In this document: positions 1-10,043 of the stretch, piece by piece
How positions within the stretch are numbered: the stretch's first letter is position 1
Layout of the letters: the number at the start of each line of letters is the position of its first letter
Assembly: GCA_025351345.1 (NCBI GenBank)
Contig: JANXWB010000073.1
Location: 1-64,000, forward strand
Length of the DNA stretch: 64,000 bases
Source of the DNA: Synechococcales cyanobacterium GL140_1_metabat_312
GTDB lineage: Bacteria > Cyanobacteriota > Cyanobacteriia > Leptolyngbyales > Leptolyngbyaceae
Direction: 5' to 3'
Position numbers and translations under genes: made by a program
Notes under the pieces: model-generated
Database searches by the model: none
The model's input: the letters and a program-made list of their open reading frames with translations, nothing else
What the model was told of the DNA's origin: nothing

Positions 1-104
1 GTCCAAGCCGGAGGTCTAGTTTGTTTTTTAGGGGGCAACACTTCTAACAGGAGTGGTTCTAGAATTTCCCATTCGTCGTCGGTTAAACTGCTGGAATAGG
101 TCAT
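1..104 (-). mobile_element. IS5-type transposase, N-terminal 34 codons (runs off window)
   Basis: Reading the minus strand from the ATG at 104 gives a start of the form MTYSSSLTDDEWEILEPLL followed by a Lys/Pro-rich stretch. This is the usual N-terminus of IS5-family (DDE) transposases common in cyanobacteria. The gene continues past the left edge, so the catalytic DDE residues are not visible. The element end should lie in the roughly 20 bases between 105 and 126; I could not define its terminal inverted repeat without the other end. It abuts the truncated ORF at 126-716 and probably caused that truncation. Confidence 0.7.
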
Positions 105-125
105 AGCGCTGGAGTTCGTGACTTT

Positions 126-716
126 TTGATATTTACTTTAGTATACTCTATGATGTCAAATGGGTTCTATAAAACAGGTGAACTCGTTCGTGACAACTCA
201 AAAGGATTTGATTTCTTGGAAGCAATAATTGCAGTTGCTTGCGCTCATCGTGAGTTGAACTATACTGTTCAAGCTAAAAGCAAAGTTAGCTTACTGTACG
301 AGGATATCGAAAAAGTTCCATACAAAGCTCTTTTTAACCCTAGCCTATCTAGTATTCGGTTATGGAAATTAGTTCAAATTCATCGCACCATTGAAAATTC
401 TCTTAAAGTCGATCGTAAACAACGGAAAGGAAGAGAGTCTACTTTGTCTGTTCATGGCAATAGATTTCTCGCCAGACAAGTCTTTCAGCATCTTGACTTG
501 AACAGCTTAGATGATCCATCTATCGACATTCAAACTCTATTGAATAAGGCTCAAGGTGAAACTATTAATGTTGTTGATCTTACAGCTCAGACAATAGCAG
601 AAAAGTATCCTGATTCATACTTGGCTAACCTATTTAAGAATGCAAGTAAATGTCAAGAAATTGAACAGTCTATCAATCTCAAGCTCTTATCCCCGATCGC
701 CCCTACGAAGGTATGA
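126..716 (+). pseudogene. C-terminal remnant of a probable AIPR (abortive infection) protein
   Basis: The frame is open for 196 codons, but its first usable codon is a TTG at 126, immediately beside the IS end, and an in-frame stop lies at 84-86 inside the element. The body (for example FDFLEAIIAVACAHRE, then KVPYKALFNPSLSSIRLW) resembles the C-terminal part of AIPR-type abortive phage-infection proteins. There a helical segment is followed by an Y-x-x-lF motif and a W-x-x-V-Q-I-H helix. Full AIPR proteins are usually around 550-700 residues, so about two thirds would be missing. Family assignment is by pattern recognition only. The 5' part may lie on the other side of the IS, outside this window. 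Confidence 0.5.
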
Positions 717-1064
717 ATATCACCGGGGTCAAAGGTTGAACTCTCGCTACGATCGCTACTCTTAAGGCAGTGGGTGCGGTGGAGGATGGAGAATGATGAA
801 GTTAGAATTGAGAATGGGAAGGAGGGGCGATCTTTCATGTTGACGAGTAATCTATTAAAATAGAATGTATTAGGAGAGTTTCAATATGACGGTATCGTGC
901 GATCGAAATAACATTCTAAATTTCATTCATCACATGCGATCGCCAACTGCTCAGGCCCGACGACTTTTTTAATCGTAAAATCTTAGTCTGGAATCGGGGA
1001 ACAATTCTACGATCGGCATCCCTTTTCGATATGCTGAAAATATCACTAGCATCGAGAGTTTCAC
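717..1064. other. Intergenic region, no clear gene
   Basis: About 350 bp between the AIPR remnant and trpF. It contains a HIP1 octamer at 936-943 and several CGATCG cores. A 28-codon ORF starts at the ATG at 885 behind a plausible AGGAG-like site, but it has no recognisable sequence and I do not call it. Confidence 0.5.
936..943. repeat. Example of HIP1 octamer GCGATCGC, abundant throughout
   Basis: GCGATCGC and its cores GCGATCG, CGATCGC and CGATCG recur in most genes and many spacers of the window, far above chance. HIP1 is a well-known cyanobacterial signature, tied to Dam-like methylation in some species. This entry marks one intergenic copy. Confidence 0.9.
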
Positions 1065-1694
1065 ATGTTGCGGGTAAAAATTTGCGGAATCATGACTCCA
1101 GCACAAGGTAAAGAAATCGCAAGGCTTGGGGCGAATGCGATCGGGTTTATTTGTGTAGAAAAATCACCGCGCTATGTGACACCCGAGCAAATCCGACAGA
1201 TTACGAGGGTACTGCCGCAGGAAACCGATCGGATTGGGGTATTTATGAACCACAAGCTTGAAACGATCGTTTCTACCGTCGAAACCTCGGGTCTAACCAG
1301 TGTCCAGCTTCACGGATCAGAGTCAGTCGAATTTTGCCAACAAGTCCGATCGGCCCTCCCCGCAACAGAACTTATTAAAGCCTTCCGAGTCGAAAGCGCT
1401 GAAACCCTAAAATCGACCCAAAACTATACATCGGTGGTGGATTGGTTATTACTGGATGCATACCATCCAAATTTAGGCGGCGGCACAGGCTTGATATTGG
1501 ACTGGGAAACGTTGAGCGCGTTTAAACCCGATCGACCTTGGTTTTTAGCGGGTGGCCTAACCCCCGCAAATCTCGCCGCTGCACTGAATGCCCTATCGCC
1601 CCATGGCATTGACCTGTCTAGTGGGGTGGAAATTAGCCCCGGTTATAAAGATCTGGCGAAAGTTGCAGCGTTATTTGAGGCGATCGTACATTAA
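1065..1694 (+). CDS. trpF: Phosphoribosylanthranilate isomerase
   Basis: TrpF isomerises phosphoribosylanthranilate to CdRP in cytoplasmic tryptophan synthesis. The 209 residues match the usual size of a single (beta/alpha)8 barrel. The N-terminal VKICGI motif places the general-base cysteine at residue 7. The second catalytic residue is the Asp of LLLDAYHP near residue 130. GGTGLILDW and the following AGGLTPANL form the phosphate-binding loops near the C-terminus. The ATG at 1065 gives the canonical N-terminus. trpB is also in this window but 12 kb away and in the opposite direction, so the trp genes are scattered, as is usual in cyanobacteria. Confidence 0.96.
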   Translation: MLRVKICGIMTPAQGKEIARLGANAIGFICVEKSPRYVTPEQIRQITRVLPQETDRIGVFMNHKLETIVSTVETSGLTSVQLHGSESVEFCQQVRSALPATELIKAFRVESAETLKSTQNYTSVVDWLLLDAYHPNLGGGTGLILDWETLSAFKPDRPWFLAGGLTPANLAAALNALSPHGIDLSSGVEISPGYKDLAKVAALFEAIVH

Positions 1695-1873
1695 ATTCTT
1701 GCTTGCATTGACTAAAGGCGATCGGGGAAATAACGCGGTATTTAACGCTATTTAAGTAAATGGGGGAGCTAGTATCGGCAACCCACACTCGGAGATAACG
1801 TTTCAGAGAGAACTGAATTTGATACACTGACGGAGATTGAACGATCGATTCATACAAAGGATCCCCACGACCC

Positions 1874-2992
1874 ATGCCAGCAGAATTTCGCCAACGAGCC
1901 GATTTCCTTGGAACTCAAGTCATCACCCGTGATACGGGCCGAAAGCTAGGGGTCGTGAGCCAACTATGGGTAGATGTCGATCGCCAGGAGGTTGTGGCCC
2001 TCAGTCTGCGACAAAATTTGTTTTACGGTACGCCTCAACCCATGATGCTGGATAGCATTCGTCAGATTGGGGATGTAATTTTGGTGGATGACGAAAATGT
2101 CATTGAAGACGTGGACGTGGAGCGCTACACCAGTTTGATCAATTGTGAAGTGATTACTGAAACGGGTGAATTGCTGGGCAAGGTTCGGGGATATAAATTT
2201 GATATTGACTCTGGCAAGCTCGAAACCTTGGTGGTTGCGTCTTTGGGCTTTCCATTAATCCCAGATCAAGTGGTCAGTACGTTTGAGTTGGCCATGAGCG
2301 AGGTCGTTAGTAGTGGACCCGATCGGTTGATTGTCTATGAAGGTGCAGAGGAGCGGTTAGTCCAAGTCACTGTGGGCTTTTTAGAGCGCGTTGGCCTAGG
2401 AAAAGCATCTTGGGAGCGCAAAAATGAATATGCACCCCCAGCCCCAATCCGCACAGAAAATCAACTTCCCTCGGGTCAACAAACGCCCTTGCAAACCCCA
2501 GCGATGCGTCAGCCTCAGCGGGCCACGGAACCGATCGAGGAGACTTGGGATGAGGACAATTGGGAGAGGGAGCCAGTGGAGGTTCGCCAAATCCAACCAC
2601 CGCAGCAAGCCCGCCTTTATGTGGAAGATGACGCGGAGGATAATTGGACCAGTGCCAGCACCAACTCGCCCCGATCGCCTTATGAGCAGCCAGAGGATGA
2701 TTATGAGGATGAAAATTACGATAATGTCGAACTAGCAGAGGTGGTGGATGCGATCAATTCCCAGGCCATCCAACGATCGGCTTCAGTGGTGAGCGCTATT
2801 GAGGTGACAGAAGTAAGCGAGGAATTATCAGCTTCTGATGCGGATCCGTGGGCAGAGCCGAACGTTGAACTAAGTCCTGAAGTTGCGATCGAAGCGCCTT
2901 TACCTGATAATGCAGCACCCAATGATGAAACATTGAATGACGATCGTCCAGTGCTGAATATCCCAGAAAAAATCAAAGATTTACAGGAATAG
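1874..2992 (+). CDS. PRC-barrel domain protein with acidic disordered tail
   Basis: 372 residues. Residues 5-85 and 85-165 look like two consecutive PRC-barrel beta domains (FLGTQVITRDTGRKLGVV; INCEVITETGELLGKV). PRC-barrels occur in RimM, in the photosynthetic reaction centre H subunit and in many cyanobacterial proteins of unknown role. From about residue 190 to the end the protein is low-complexity, rich in Asp, Glu, Pro and Trp, and predicted disordered. There is no signal peptide or membrane segment. A paralogue with the same architecture lies at 58014-59201. A hairpin terminator follows at 3008-3063. The specific function is unknown; a scaffold or RNA/protein-binding role would be a guess. 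Confidence 0.85.
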   Translation: MPAEFRQRADFLGTQVITRDTGRKLGVVSQLWVDVDRQEVVALSLRQNLFYGTPQPMMLDSIRQIGDVILVDDENVIEDVDVERYTSLINCEVITETGELLGKVRGYKFDIDSGKLETLVVASLGFPLIPDQVVSTFELAMSEVVSSGPDRLIVYEGAEERLVQVTVGFLERVGLGKASWERKNEYAPPAPIRTENQLPSGQQTPLQTPAMRQPQRATEPIEETWDEDNWEREPVEVRQIQPPQQARLYVEDDAEDNWTSASTNSPRSPYEQPEDDYEDENYDNVELAEVVDAINSQAIQRSASVVSAIEVTEVSEELSASDADPWAEPNVELSPEVAIEAPLPDNAAPNDETLNDDRPVLNIPEKIKDLQE

Positions 2993-3007
2993 TAGTTCTT
3001 TTGAAAG

Positions 3008-3063
3008 AAATAGGGGTGTGAGTTGATCGTAAATATCGATCGATTTACAGCCCTATTTTTATA
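3008..3063 (+). terminator. Hairpin terminator after PRC-barrel gene
   Basis: AAATAGGG at 3008-3015 pairs with CCCTATTT at 3051-3058, with further TGT/ACA pairing inside, followed by a short T-rich run. It sits 16 bp after the stop codon of the PRC-barrel gene and is well placed for intrinsic termination, although the loop is long. Confidence 0.6.
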
Positions 3064-3352
3064 GTAAAAATTTTGAGCTTTAATTTACGTCGCGTATCGT
3101 TAGCTAAAGAGTCCTACAAAATTGATTACACATTTAGTTCCTAGACTTTTTAATATGTTTGATATTCGATAAATTAATGAATTTCAGTCTTAATAGTTAG
3201 CAAGTACTAGGCAGTCATATTTAATGAATTTTCGCCGTCTACAAATATTTTAAATGAAGTGAATTTGCGTCTTTTATCTGATTATTTTGACAGTCCAACA
3301 TCGGAGTGAGCGACTACCATAGAACTTCGATCGCTTAACCTGATGTTGAATC
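3064..3352. other. AT-rich spacer, nothing recognised
   Basis: AT-rich spacer between two convergent genes. No ORF, RNA or convincing repeat was seen. Confidence 0.5.
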
Positions 3353-3862
3353 CTAAACATCAAAGTGATAGCGAATAGCTCCAGAGATGGGATCATTACC
3401 AATCTCAGCAAAGCCATGTCGCTCTGCTTCTTGAAGTAGCTGTTTAATCTCTTGAGGTTCCAACTCGGTATACATAGCGGCTTGAGCAATGGATAAAGTT
3501 CCGCCATTCTCTTTAGCGGCTCTGAGCAACCTCAGCATTGGACTACCTGAAGCTAAAACTGGTGACTGATTTGCCTGAGGCTGATTGCGGTGCGGAATAT
3601 CTCTAAGATTCAGGGTAACGGGATGATTGATACCATCTGCTGCATTTCCTCCTCCCAGTCTCCTCAAATATATATTTCGCCGATCAACCATATCCGGAAT
3701 AAGAATCAGATCGAGCAACTGACCAATCCCAAAAATACCAAATGTGAAAAAGTAAATTAGTCCAATAGTAATTTTTCCTGTGTAGAAGCGTTGAACACCG
3801 AAAATACCGAAAAAACATAGACACCAAGCAATGTATGCTGTGCCTGAATTTACCTGCTTCAT
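3353..3862 (-). CDS. TM2-domain membrane protein with C-terminal winged-helix-like domain
   Basis: 169 residues. The N-terminal half is a TM2 domain: two transmembrane helices (AYIAWCLCFFGIFGVQRFYT, then TIGLIYFFTFGIFGIGQLLD) joined by a short turn carrying the typical G-x-x-R-F-Y-x-G pattern. A linker follows, then a compact C-terminal region from about residue 110 (LRLLRAAKENGGTLSIAQAA and onward) that reads like a small winged helix. TM2 proteins of cyanobacteria often have this layout, but the role is unknown. The gene lies 79 bp downstream of kdpD on the same strand, so read-through from the kdp operon is possible. Confidence 0.8.
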   Translation of the reverse strand: MKQVNSGTAYIAWCLCFFGIFGVQRFYTGKITIGLIYFFTFGIFGIGQLLDLILIPDMVDRRNIYLRRLGGGNAADGINHPVTLNLRDIPHRNQPQANQSPVLASGSPMLRLLRAAKENGGTLSIAQAAMYTELEPQEIKQLLQEAERHGFAEIGNDPISGAIRYHFDV

Positions 3863-3941
3863 GGCTTTATCCTTTGATCTTTAGCTAACTATTCCAGCAC
3901 TACATAATTATAGTGTGAGAATTATAAGTAGTCATGCAAAA

Positions 3942-5114
3942 TTAATTCCATATTGATTTTCGTACTAATTTGGAAATTGATTTTGTACTTCCTTTTTCTG
4001 TTGCAATGATATGAAGATCAATATTCTTCTTTCTAATTCGCCGCATAATATCCTGCGTAAAGGAACCGCGAAGTAATTGTTTCCAACGGGATTGTTGACT
4101 TTCACCAATAACGATTTGCGTGATTCGCTGCTGGTCTGCAACGATCGCGATTGCTTCTACAATATTTGTGCTTTTGACCTGTAAGAACTCTCCTTCAAAT
4201 TCCTGACAAAGCCGTTGGCAAGTCTCAATATGTAAGCTTTCTTCTTTTGTAAGAAACCGATCGGGATGATTAATAAATAGCGCATAAAATCTTGCATTCA
4301 TATAACCTGCAATCCGCGCACCTCGTCGAATGAGTTGTACTGAATTAGGATAGGTTGAAACGCAAACTAAAACACGCTCATGAATATTACAAACCTGTTC
4401 GTGAGGATTTCGTTTTTTCTCGTCCTCTAAAGTGTCGGCGACTTCTCTTAATGCAAGTTCTCGGAGGGCAATTAAGTTACGCCTGTGGAAGAAATTACTT
4501 AAGGATTGTTCAATTTTTTCAGGCGCATAGATCTTTCCATCTCGTAAACGTTCCTGTAAAGTTTCTGGCGTAACATCCACCACGACAATTTGATCGGCAG
4601 CGTCCAAAATGCGATCGGGAACCCGTTCTCGAACAATTACGCTAGTAATACGCGCAACAATGTCATTTAAACTTTCGATATGTTGAATATTTAAAGTTGA
4701 ATAAACATTAATACCTGCATTTAAGACAAAGTCTACATCTTGATAGCGCTTTTCTCGATCGGATCCCGGAACATTAGTATGGGCGAGTTCATCAATTAAT
4801 ACCAATTGGGGCGATCGTTCAATGATCGCCGTCGTGTCCATTTCTAAGAGATTGTTGATCGACCGCAGAGGAACTTTTTCCAAGCCTAGAGACTTATCAA
4901 TTGTTTCCCTGCGTCCATGGGTTTCAACCAATCCAATAACGACATCAATCCCCTCCTCTTTCAGGGTATGAGCTTCCTCTAACATTTTGTAGGTTTTACC
5001 CACACCGGGAGACATCCCAATAAAGATTTTGTGTTTGCCTCGTCGAGGGGATTGATAGGCAGTAGTCGGAGATGGCATACTCAAATCTACTTCGATCGCA
5101 TTGGGGTCAAACAT
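3942..5114 (-). CDS. kdpD: KdpD N-terminal-type potassium sensor, no kinase module
   Basis: 390 residues against roughly 890 for E. coli KdpD. Present are the KdpD N-terminal domain with Walker A (GMSPGVGKTYKM, about residues 33-44) and the DELAHTN motif, and a universal-stress-protein-like domain from about residue 245 to 370. The four transmembrane helices, HisKA and HATPase domains of full KdpD are absent and the gene ends cleanly. This short form is the norm in cyanobacterial kdpABGCD operons, so I read it as intact rather than truncated by mutation. It cannot phosphorylate a regulator by itself; the divergent kinase/regulator pair upstream of kdpA may supply that function. Confidence 0.92.
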   Translation of the reverse strand: MFDPNAIEVDLSMPSPTTAYQSPRRGKHKIFIGMSPGVGKTYKMLEEAHTLKEEGIDVVIGLVETHGRRETIDKSLGLEKVPLRSINNLLEMDTTAIIERSPQLVLIDELAHTNVPGSDREKRYQDVDFVLNAGINVYSTLNIQHIESLNDIVARITSVIVRERVPDRILDAADQIVVVDVTPETLQERLRDGKIYAPEKIEQSLSNFFHRRNLIALRELALREVADTLEDEKKRNPHEQVCNIHERVLVCVSTYPNSVQLIRRGARIAGYMNARFYALFINHPDRFLTKEESLHIETCQRLCQEFEGEFLQVKSTNIVEAIAIVADQQRITQIVIGESQQSRWKQLLRGSFTQDIMRRIRKKNIDLHIIATEKGSTKSISKLVRKSIWN

Positions 5115-5146
5115 TGTTGATTGGTATGGTTAGTTGATATGGTTGA

Positions 5147-5725
5147 TTACTTCTGATCTAATGATAGATTCAACTTTAAAACATTCACACCAGGTTCACC
5201 TAAAATCCAAAGAATACGATCGTCAATGGCTTGATTAATCAGTTCTTGTAACCGACTTGGCTCCATCCCTCTAGCTTGGGATAGCCGTGGGATTTGAGCT
5301 TGGGCTGATTCTAAACTGATATGGGGATCGAGTCCAGACCCGGACGTATAGAGCATATCAGCCGTGGGCTTAATATTGGATTGTCTTAAGCGTTGGGCTT
5401 CAGGTTTAATCCGATCGAACAAAGCTAGATTGCTAGGAGCGAGATTACTAGCGCCCGACGCACCTGTTTTTGCGACTTCTGGTAATGTTGCATATTCGAT
5501 TGCACTTGGGCGACTCCAGAAATAACGATCGGTTTTGAAGGGTTGACCAATTAAGCTCGATCCAATGGGTTGACCTTGGGCATTGAGAACTAAACTTCCA
5601 TTAGCTTGGTTTGAGAATAAGGTTTGACCGATTCCCCAAGTTAGCAATGGATACAATACAGCGGTTAAAATCCACAGTGCTACTACAATCCGAATTGATT
5701 TAAATAAATCTTGTACAATGTTCAT
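5147..5725 (-). CDS. kdpC: Potassium-transporting ATPase subunit C
   Basis: KdpC is the single-span accessory subunit that stabilises the KdpFABC complex and raises its ATP affinity. One transmembrane helix lies near the N-terminus (IRIVVALWILTAVLYPLL). It is followed by the conserved YFWSRPSA and the C-terminal MLYTSGSGLDPHISLESA motif. The reading frame is open further upstream to 5758, but the ATG at 5725 gives the standard N-terminus (MNIVQDLFKSI) and starts one base after the kdpG stop codon. About 192 residues, as expected. Fourth gene of the operon. Confidence 0.95.
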   Translation of the reverse strand: MNIVQDLFKSIRIVVALWILTAVLYPLLTWGIGQTLFSNQANGSLVLNAQGQPIGSSLIGQPFKTDRYFWSRPSAIEYATLPEVAKTGASGASNLAPSNLALFDRIKPEAQRLRQSNIKPTADMLYTSGSGLDPHISLESAQAQIPRLSQARGMEPSRLQELINQAIDDRILWILGEPGVNVLKLNLSLDQK

Positions 5726-5726
5726 T

Positions 5727-5942
5727 TTAGAAGCGCTCCGGTTGGAAGATGACAACAAATAAATAGATACTCAAAGCAAGCGTTGTCATGCCTAGTAAAA
5801 CAATGGCAAAGGTTTGACCACGATCGAGGCTAATCCCCGTTGCTGCTTGGACTGTGGGGGCGATCGTTACCGCCATCAAGAGTGAAAGTAGTAATGCTTT
5901 TGGAAGTCGTTTTTGCCAAAAGCGTGAGAGTGTTTCTTGCAT
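5727..5942 (-). CDS. kdpG: KdpG/KdpF-like small membrane subunit
   Basis: 71 residues with two hydrophobic segments. The first, after a basic N-terminus, runs through KALLLSLLMAVTIAPTVQAA and could be a signal-like anchor. The second (AIVLLGMTTLALSIYLFVVI) ends in IFQPERF, which resembles the end of KdpF, the lipid-like subunit that stabilises KdpABC. In Anabaena kdpABGCD operons the gene in this position is called kdpG, and this ORF fits it in position and size. It starts 64 bp after kdpB and ends one base before kdpC. Confidence 0.8.
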   Translation of the reverse strand: MQETLSRFWQKRLPKALLLSLLMAVTIAPTVQAATGISLDRGQTFAIVLLGMTTLALSIYLFVVIFQPERF

Positions 5943-6006
5943 AGGATTGGGTTTGAGTAGGGAGTTAAATGTATTTAAACTAAACAGCTTTTAAGCAAAA
6001 CAGCTT

Positions 6007-8094
6007 TTAAGCTAATCCAACCGCAGTCACAGCGATATCAATGATCTTAATCGCAATAAACGGTGCAATTATGCCGCCTAATCCGTAGACCAGAATATTT
6101 CGGCTTAGCAATTGATTGGCTGTGAGTGGTCGAAATTTCACACCTTTTAAAGCTAACGGAATCAATGCTGGAATAATTAAGGCATTGTAAATGAGCGCAG
6201 ATAGTACCGCAGATTGCATACTCGCTAAGCCCATAACATTCAGTTGACCAATTCCCGCCCCGGCAAAGATTGCAGGAATAATCGCAAAGTATTTGGCAAT
6301 GTCATTCGCGATCGAAAATGTTGTCAAGGCACCCCGTGTAATTAGTAATTGTTTGCCGATCGTGACAATATCAATCAATTTTGTTGGATCAGAATCTAAA
6401 TCCACCATATTCGCAGCTTCCTTCGCCGCCTGAGTCCCCGAATTCATTGCAACTCCGACATTGGCTTGAGCTAGGGCTGGTGCGTCATTGGTGCCATCTC
6501 CGGTCATGGCGACAAGTTTACCTTTGGCCTGTTCGGCCCGAATGACTTCGATTTTGTCTTCGGGAGTTGCTTCTGCTACAAAATCATCTACGCCCGCTTC
6601 AGCCGCAATCACCGAGGCCGTAATCCGATTATCGCCCGTCAGCATGACCGTCCGAATTCCCATACGACGCAATTGACCGAAACGTTCTTTAATACCGGGT
6701 TTGATAATATCTTTAAGATAAATCACACCGTAAATATCATTATCCTGGCATACCGCGAGAGGCGTACCCCCAAGTCTGGAAACTGATTCATACTTGGCAT
6801 CGAGTTCATCTGGGATTTGACCCGATCGCGATCGAACAAATCCTTTCACCGCATCGACCGCTCCTTTGCGCACCTCAATGTTATTTGGCAAATCGGTTCC
6901 ACTCATTCGAGTCCTAGCCGAAAACTCAATCCCTGTCGCAGTCGATCGATCGACCGTCAGACTTGCCCCAAGTTTTTCCGCCAAAATGACAATAGACTTT
7001 CCTTCTGGAGTTTCATCAAAAATACTGGCATTCAAGGCAACTTGTGCGAGTTCTTTTAATGAATGGCCATTGACTGGAATGAATTCCTCAGCTAGTCGAT
7101 TTCCTAAGGTAATTGTGCCTGTTTTGTCGAGAATTAATGTACTAATATCTCCACAAGCTTCGACGGCACGGCCTGATGTGGCAATTACATTAAACTGCGC
7201 AACTCGGTCCATTCCGGCAATCCCGATCGCACTGAGCAATCCACCGATCGTTGTAGGAATGAGTGCCACTAGTAATGCAATTAAAACCGCAATACTAACG
7301 GGCGCTTTTGCATACTGTGCGATCGGCAACATAGTCGCAATCACAATCAAAAATACTTGAGTCAATACGGCTAGCAATACCGTTAAGGCAATTTCATTCG
7401 GTGTTTTGCTCCGTTCTGCACCTTCAACCAATGCAATCATCCGATCGATAAAGCCTTTCCCCGGATCAGCCGTTACCCGAATGACCAATTCATCGGACAG
7501 AATCCGCGTGCCCCCCGTTACAGAACTCGCAATATCGGTTCCGGGCTGCTTCAATACAGGAGCCGATTCGCCTGTAATCGCAGATTCATCCACTGAGGCA
7601 AGCCCTTGAGTTACTTCGCCATCTGCCGGAATGACATCCCCGGCAATCACCTTAATCAAATCCCCTTTCCGAAGCTCCGTTGAACTCACGTCCTGAATGC
7701 TGCCATCGGGGGAAAGTTTGCGGGCGATCGAATCTGATTTAGTCGCACGTAGAGAATCCGCTTGAGCTTTACCCCGGCCTTCTGCGACAGCTTCCGCAAA
7801 GTTTGCAAACAACAATGTAAATAGTAAAATCAAGGTAATTAAGCCATTGAATACCATTGGATTTTTGTCTGTAGCATTGCCGAATAAATTAGGATTAATA
7901 GTCACGAGTGCCGTAACAATTGTCCCAATCCAAACTAAAAACATGACCGGATTTCGCAATTGAACTCTAGGGTCAAGTTTGAGAAATGCCTGCTTAACCG
8001 CGCGTTGATAAAGACCTTTGGTCGAAACCTGTCGGCCTTTGCGATCGGGCGATCGGGGTGGTTTAGATTGTAAGTTTGTGAGTTGGGAATTCAT
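6007..8094 (-). CDS. kdpB: Potassium-transporting P-type ATPase subunit B
   Basis: KdpB hydrolyses ATP and receives K+ from KdpA through an intersubunit tunnel. At 695 residues it matches the family. Visible motifs are the actuator TGES ([13 protein letters not shown]), the phosphorylated Asp in [10 protein letters not shown], the nucleotide-binding KGAVDAVKG, and the hinge [20 protein letters not shown]. The Ser of TGES is the residue whose phosphorylation inhibits E. coli KdpB. Starts at an ATG 31 bp after kdpA. No anomalies. Confidence 0.98.
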   Translation of the reverse strand: MNSQLTNLQSKPPRSPDRKGRQVSTKGLYQRAVKQAFLKLDPRVQLRNPVMFLVWIGTIVTALVTINPNLFGNATDKNPMVFNGLITLILLFTLLFANFAEAVAEGRGKAQADSLRATKSDSIARKLSPDGSIQDVSSTELRKGDLIKVIAGDVIPADGEVTQGLASVDESAITGESAPVLKQPGTDIASSVTGGTRILSDELVIRVTADPGKGFIDRMIALVEGAERSKTPNEIALTVLLAVLTQVFLIVIATMLPIAQYAKAPVSIAVLIALLVALIPTTIGGLLSAIGIAGMDRVAQFNVIATSGRAVEACGDISTLILDKTGTITLGNRLAEEFIPVNGHSLKELAQVALNASIFDETPEGKSIVILAEKLGASLTVDRSTATGIEFSARTRMSGTDLPNNIEVRKGAVDAVKGFVRSRSGQIPDELDAKYESVSRLGGTPLAVCQDNDIYGVIYLKDIIKPGIKERFGQLRRMGIRTVMLTGDNRITASVIAAEAGVDDFVAEATPEDKIEVIRAEQAKGKLVAMTGDGTNDAPALAQANVGVAMNSGTQAAKEAANMVDLDSDPTKLIDIVTIGKQLLITRGALTTFSIANDIAKYFAIIPAIFAGAGIGQLNVMGLASMQSAVLSALIYNALIIPALIPLALKGVKFRPLTANQLLSRNILVYGLGGIIAPFIAIKIIDIAVTAVGLA

Positions 8095-8125
8095 AATTCA
8101 ATTGTAAAAGTGGATAGGAAATTGA

Positions 8126-9811
8126 TTAGAGACCAGAACTGAGTTGAAATGCTTCAGCGATCGGACCCAAGGCCAAAACAGGCAAGAAGGTTAATACGCC
8201 CAAAATCAAAATTACAACCCCAGTCACCCCGGTAAAGAGTCCTGTATCAGTTCTCAACGTGCCGTCCGTCATCGGTACAGGCTGCTTGCGTTGCATCCCA
8301 TCGGCTAATAGAATCAAGGCCACGATCGGCACATAGCGGCCCAGCAACATCGCAACACTAGTAGTCAAATTCCACCAAATTGTTCCGTTGCCTAATCCTT
8401 GAAATCCAGATCCATTATTGGCGGCGGCTGATGTGTATTCGTAGACAACTTGAGAAAGGCCGTGGAAGCCAGGATTACTAATACCTGTGAGGTTTTCGGG
8501 TAATAGTAATGTGATGGCCGTTGGAATCAAAATTGCGATCGGATGAATCAACAAAATTACACTCGCGAGGACCACTTCAGCTTTCTCAATCTTTCGTCCT
8601 AAGAATTCTGGAGTACGTCCTACCATCAATCCCGTTAAAAAAACAGCCAAAATCAAAAAGATAAACAAATAGGCCGTTCCTGTACCCTGACCACCCCAAA
8701 CAATCTGTAAAAACATATTGAGCAATGTGGAAAAGCCACCGATCGGCATCAATGAATCATGCATCGCATTCACGGCACCGCACATTGTTGCTGTTGTTGC
8801 GATCGCCCACAATGACGACAATGACCAGCCAAAGCGAATCTCTTTACCTTCTAAATTCGGAGCCATGCTTCCTAGTAAAGTATTCACCTGCCCATTCCCT
8901 TGAAATTCACCCCAAGCGGTCATAACCACTAATGGAATGAAAAATGCTAGCACAATGCCATACACAAGCCAAGCCTGCCGAAGGTTTCCCATGAATATCC
9001 CGTAGGTATAAATCAATGAAGACGGAATGGCGACCATTGCGACAGTTTCAATGAAATTAGTCAAACCATTAGAATTTTCAAATGGATGTGCTGAATTGAT
9101 TCCAAAAAACCCACCCCCATTTTCACCCAATTGCTTAATCATTTCAAAATGCGCCACCGGACCGCGTGCGATCGCCTGAGTTGCGCCCTCTAATGTGGTT
9201 ACTTGAGCTGTACCTGCCCAGGTTTCAGGAATGCCTGATGCAATAAGGAGAAGAGTACCTACAAATGAAATTGGCAATAAAATTCGGGTAATCGATTGCG
9301 TCAAATCTTGATAAAAATTACCAAGCGATCGTCCCGTTAATCCCCGAATAAATGCAATCCCGACGGCCAATCCCGTCGCCGCTGAGGTAAACATCAAAAA
9401 CCCTAATGCAAAAACCTGAGAACCATAGCTCAGGGTAGTTTCACCAGAGTAATGCTGCTGGTCGGTATTGGTTAAAAACGAAATTGTCGTATGCAATACT
9501 AAATCCCAAGTCAACCCGCCTACTTGATTTGGATTGAATGGCAGAATCGGCTGTAAGAACAGTATTGAAAAAACAGCAATTCCCATAACAATGTTGCTTA
9601 TGAGAACGGCTTGAACATATTGCCAACCGCTCATTCCCTCTGCTTCATGAATTCCGATCGTCCGCATGATCGCCCGATCGATCGGGCCAAAAATCGGATC
9701 TAAAAATGTTGTCTCATGTAAAAAAACACGAGCGATGTATTTGCCCAGAAGCGGCGTAAGAATAATCACCGTGACCAATATCAGCGCAATCTGAATCCAT
9801 CCCTGAAGCAT
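8126..9811 (-). CDS. kdpA: Potassium-transporting ATPase subunit A
   Basis: KdpA is the K+-selective channel-like subunit of the high-affinity Kdp pump. 561 residues with about ten transmembrane helices and four degenerate selectivity-filter loops, for example [29 protein letters not shown], and later [17 protein letters not shown] and [14 protein letters not shown]. First gene of the minus-strand kdpA-B-G-C-D operon. The 232-bp region upstream is shared with the divergent sensor kinase and holds a palindrome at 9961-9979. Confidence 0.98.
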   Translation of the reverse strand: MLQGWIQIALILVTVIILTPLLGKYIARVFLHETTFLDPIFGPIDRAIMRTIGIHEAEGMSGWQYVQAVLISNIVMGIAVFSILFLQPILPFNPNQVGGLTWDLVLHTTISFLTNTDQQHYSGETTLSYGSQVFALGFLMFTSAATGLAVGIAFIRGLTGRSLGNFYQDLTQSITRILLPISFVGTLLLIASGIPETWAGTAQVTTLEGATQAIARGPVAHFEMIKQLGENGGGFFGINSAHPFENSNGLTNFIETVAMVAIPSSLIYTYGIFMGNLRQAWLVYGIVLAFFIPLVVMTAWGEFQGNGQVNTLLGSMAPNLEGKEIRFGWSLSSLWAIATTATMCGAVNAMHDSLMPIGGFSTLLNMFLQIVWGGQGTGTAYLFIFLILAVFLTGLMVGRTPEFLGRKIEKAEVVLASVILLIHPIAILIPTAITLLLPENLTGISNPGFHGLSQVVYEYTSAAANNGSGFQGLGNGTIWWNLTTSVAMLLGRYVPIVALILLADGMQRKQPVPMTDGTLRTDTGLFTGVTGVVILILGVLTFLPVLALGPIAEAFQLSSGL

Positions 9812-9960
9812 AAAATCCTTAACCTGTGGAGACTTGGTTCTATCATTACGAGAATGGGCCGATCGGACAAGGTATAGGGAGATATAGATTTATGAGCTGT
9901 ACTGTAAAATCAATGAGAAGAAGGGCTGGAGGATTAAATTACATATTTATTTAGCTAAGT

Positions 9961-9979
9961 GTTTAGGTTAAATCTAAAC
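9961..9979. promoter_or_regulatory. Palindrome in the kdpA/sensor-kinase divergent promoter region
   Basis: GTTTAG at 9961-9966 and CTAAAC at 9974-9979 form an inverted repeat around a 7-bp centre. It lies 150 bp from the kdpA start and 65 bp from the kinase start. A dimeric LuxR/NarL-type regulator, such as the one encoded at 11139, could bind such a site. No experimental link is known to me. Confidence 0.35.
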
Positions 9980-10043
9980 GCTATAACCATCAATTTGTAT
10001 CAAAAATACTTACAATAAGACATAAAATCATGCTCTGAACTCC

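Noticed and set aside
885-971. 28-codon ORF with an AGGAG-like site upstream of trpF
   Set aside because: Too short, no recognisable residues, and HIP1-derived bases make up part of it.
3942-5114. KdpD looked truncated by mutation
   Set aside because: The short KdpD without transmembrane and kinase domains is the regular form in cyanobacterial kdp operons, and the ORF ends cleanly without downstream kinase remnants.
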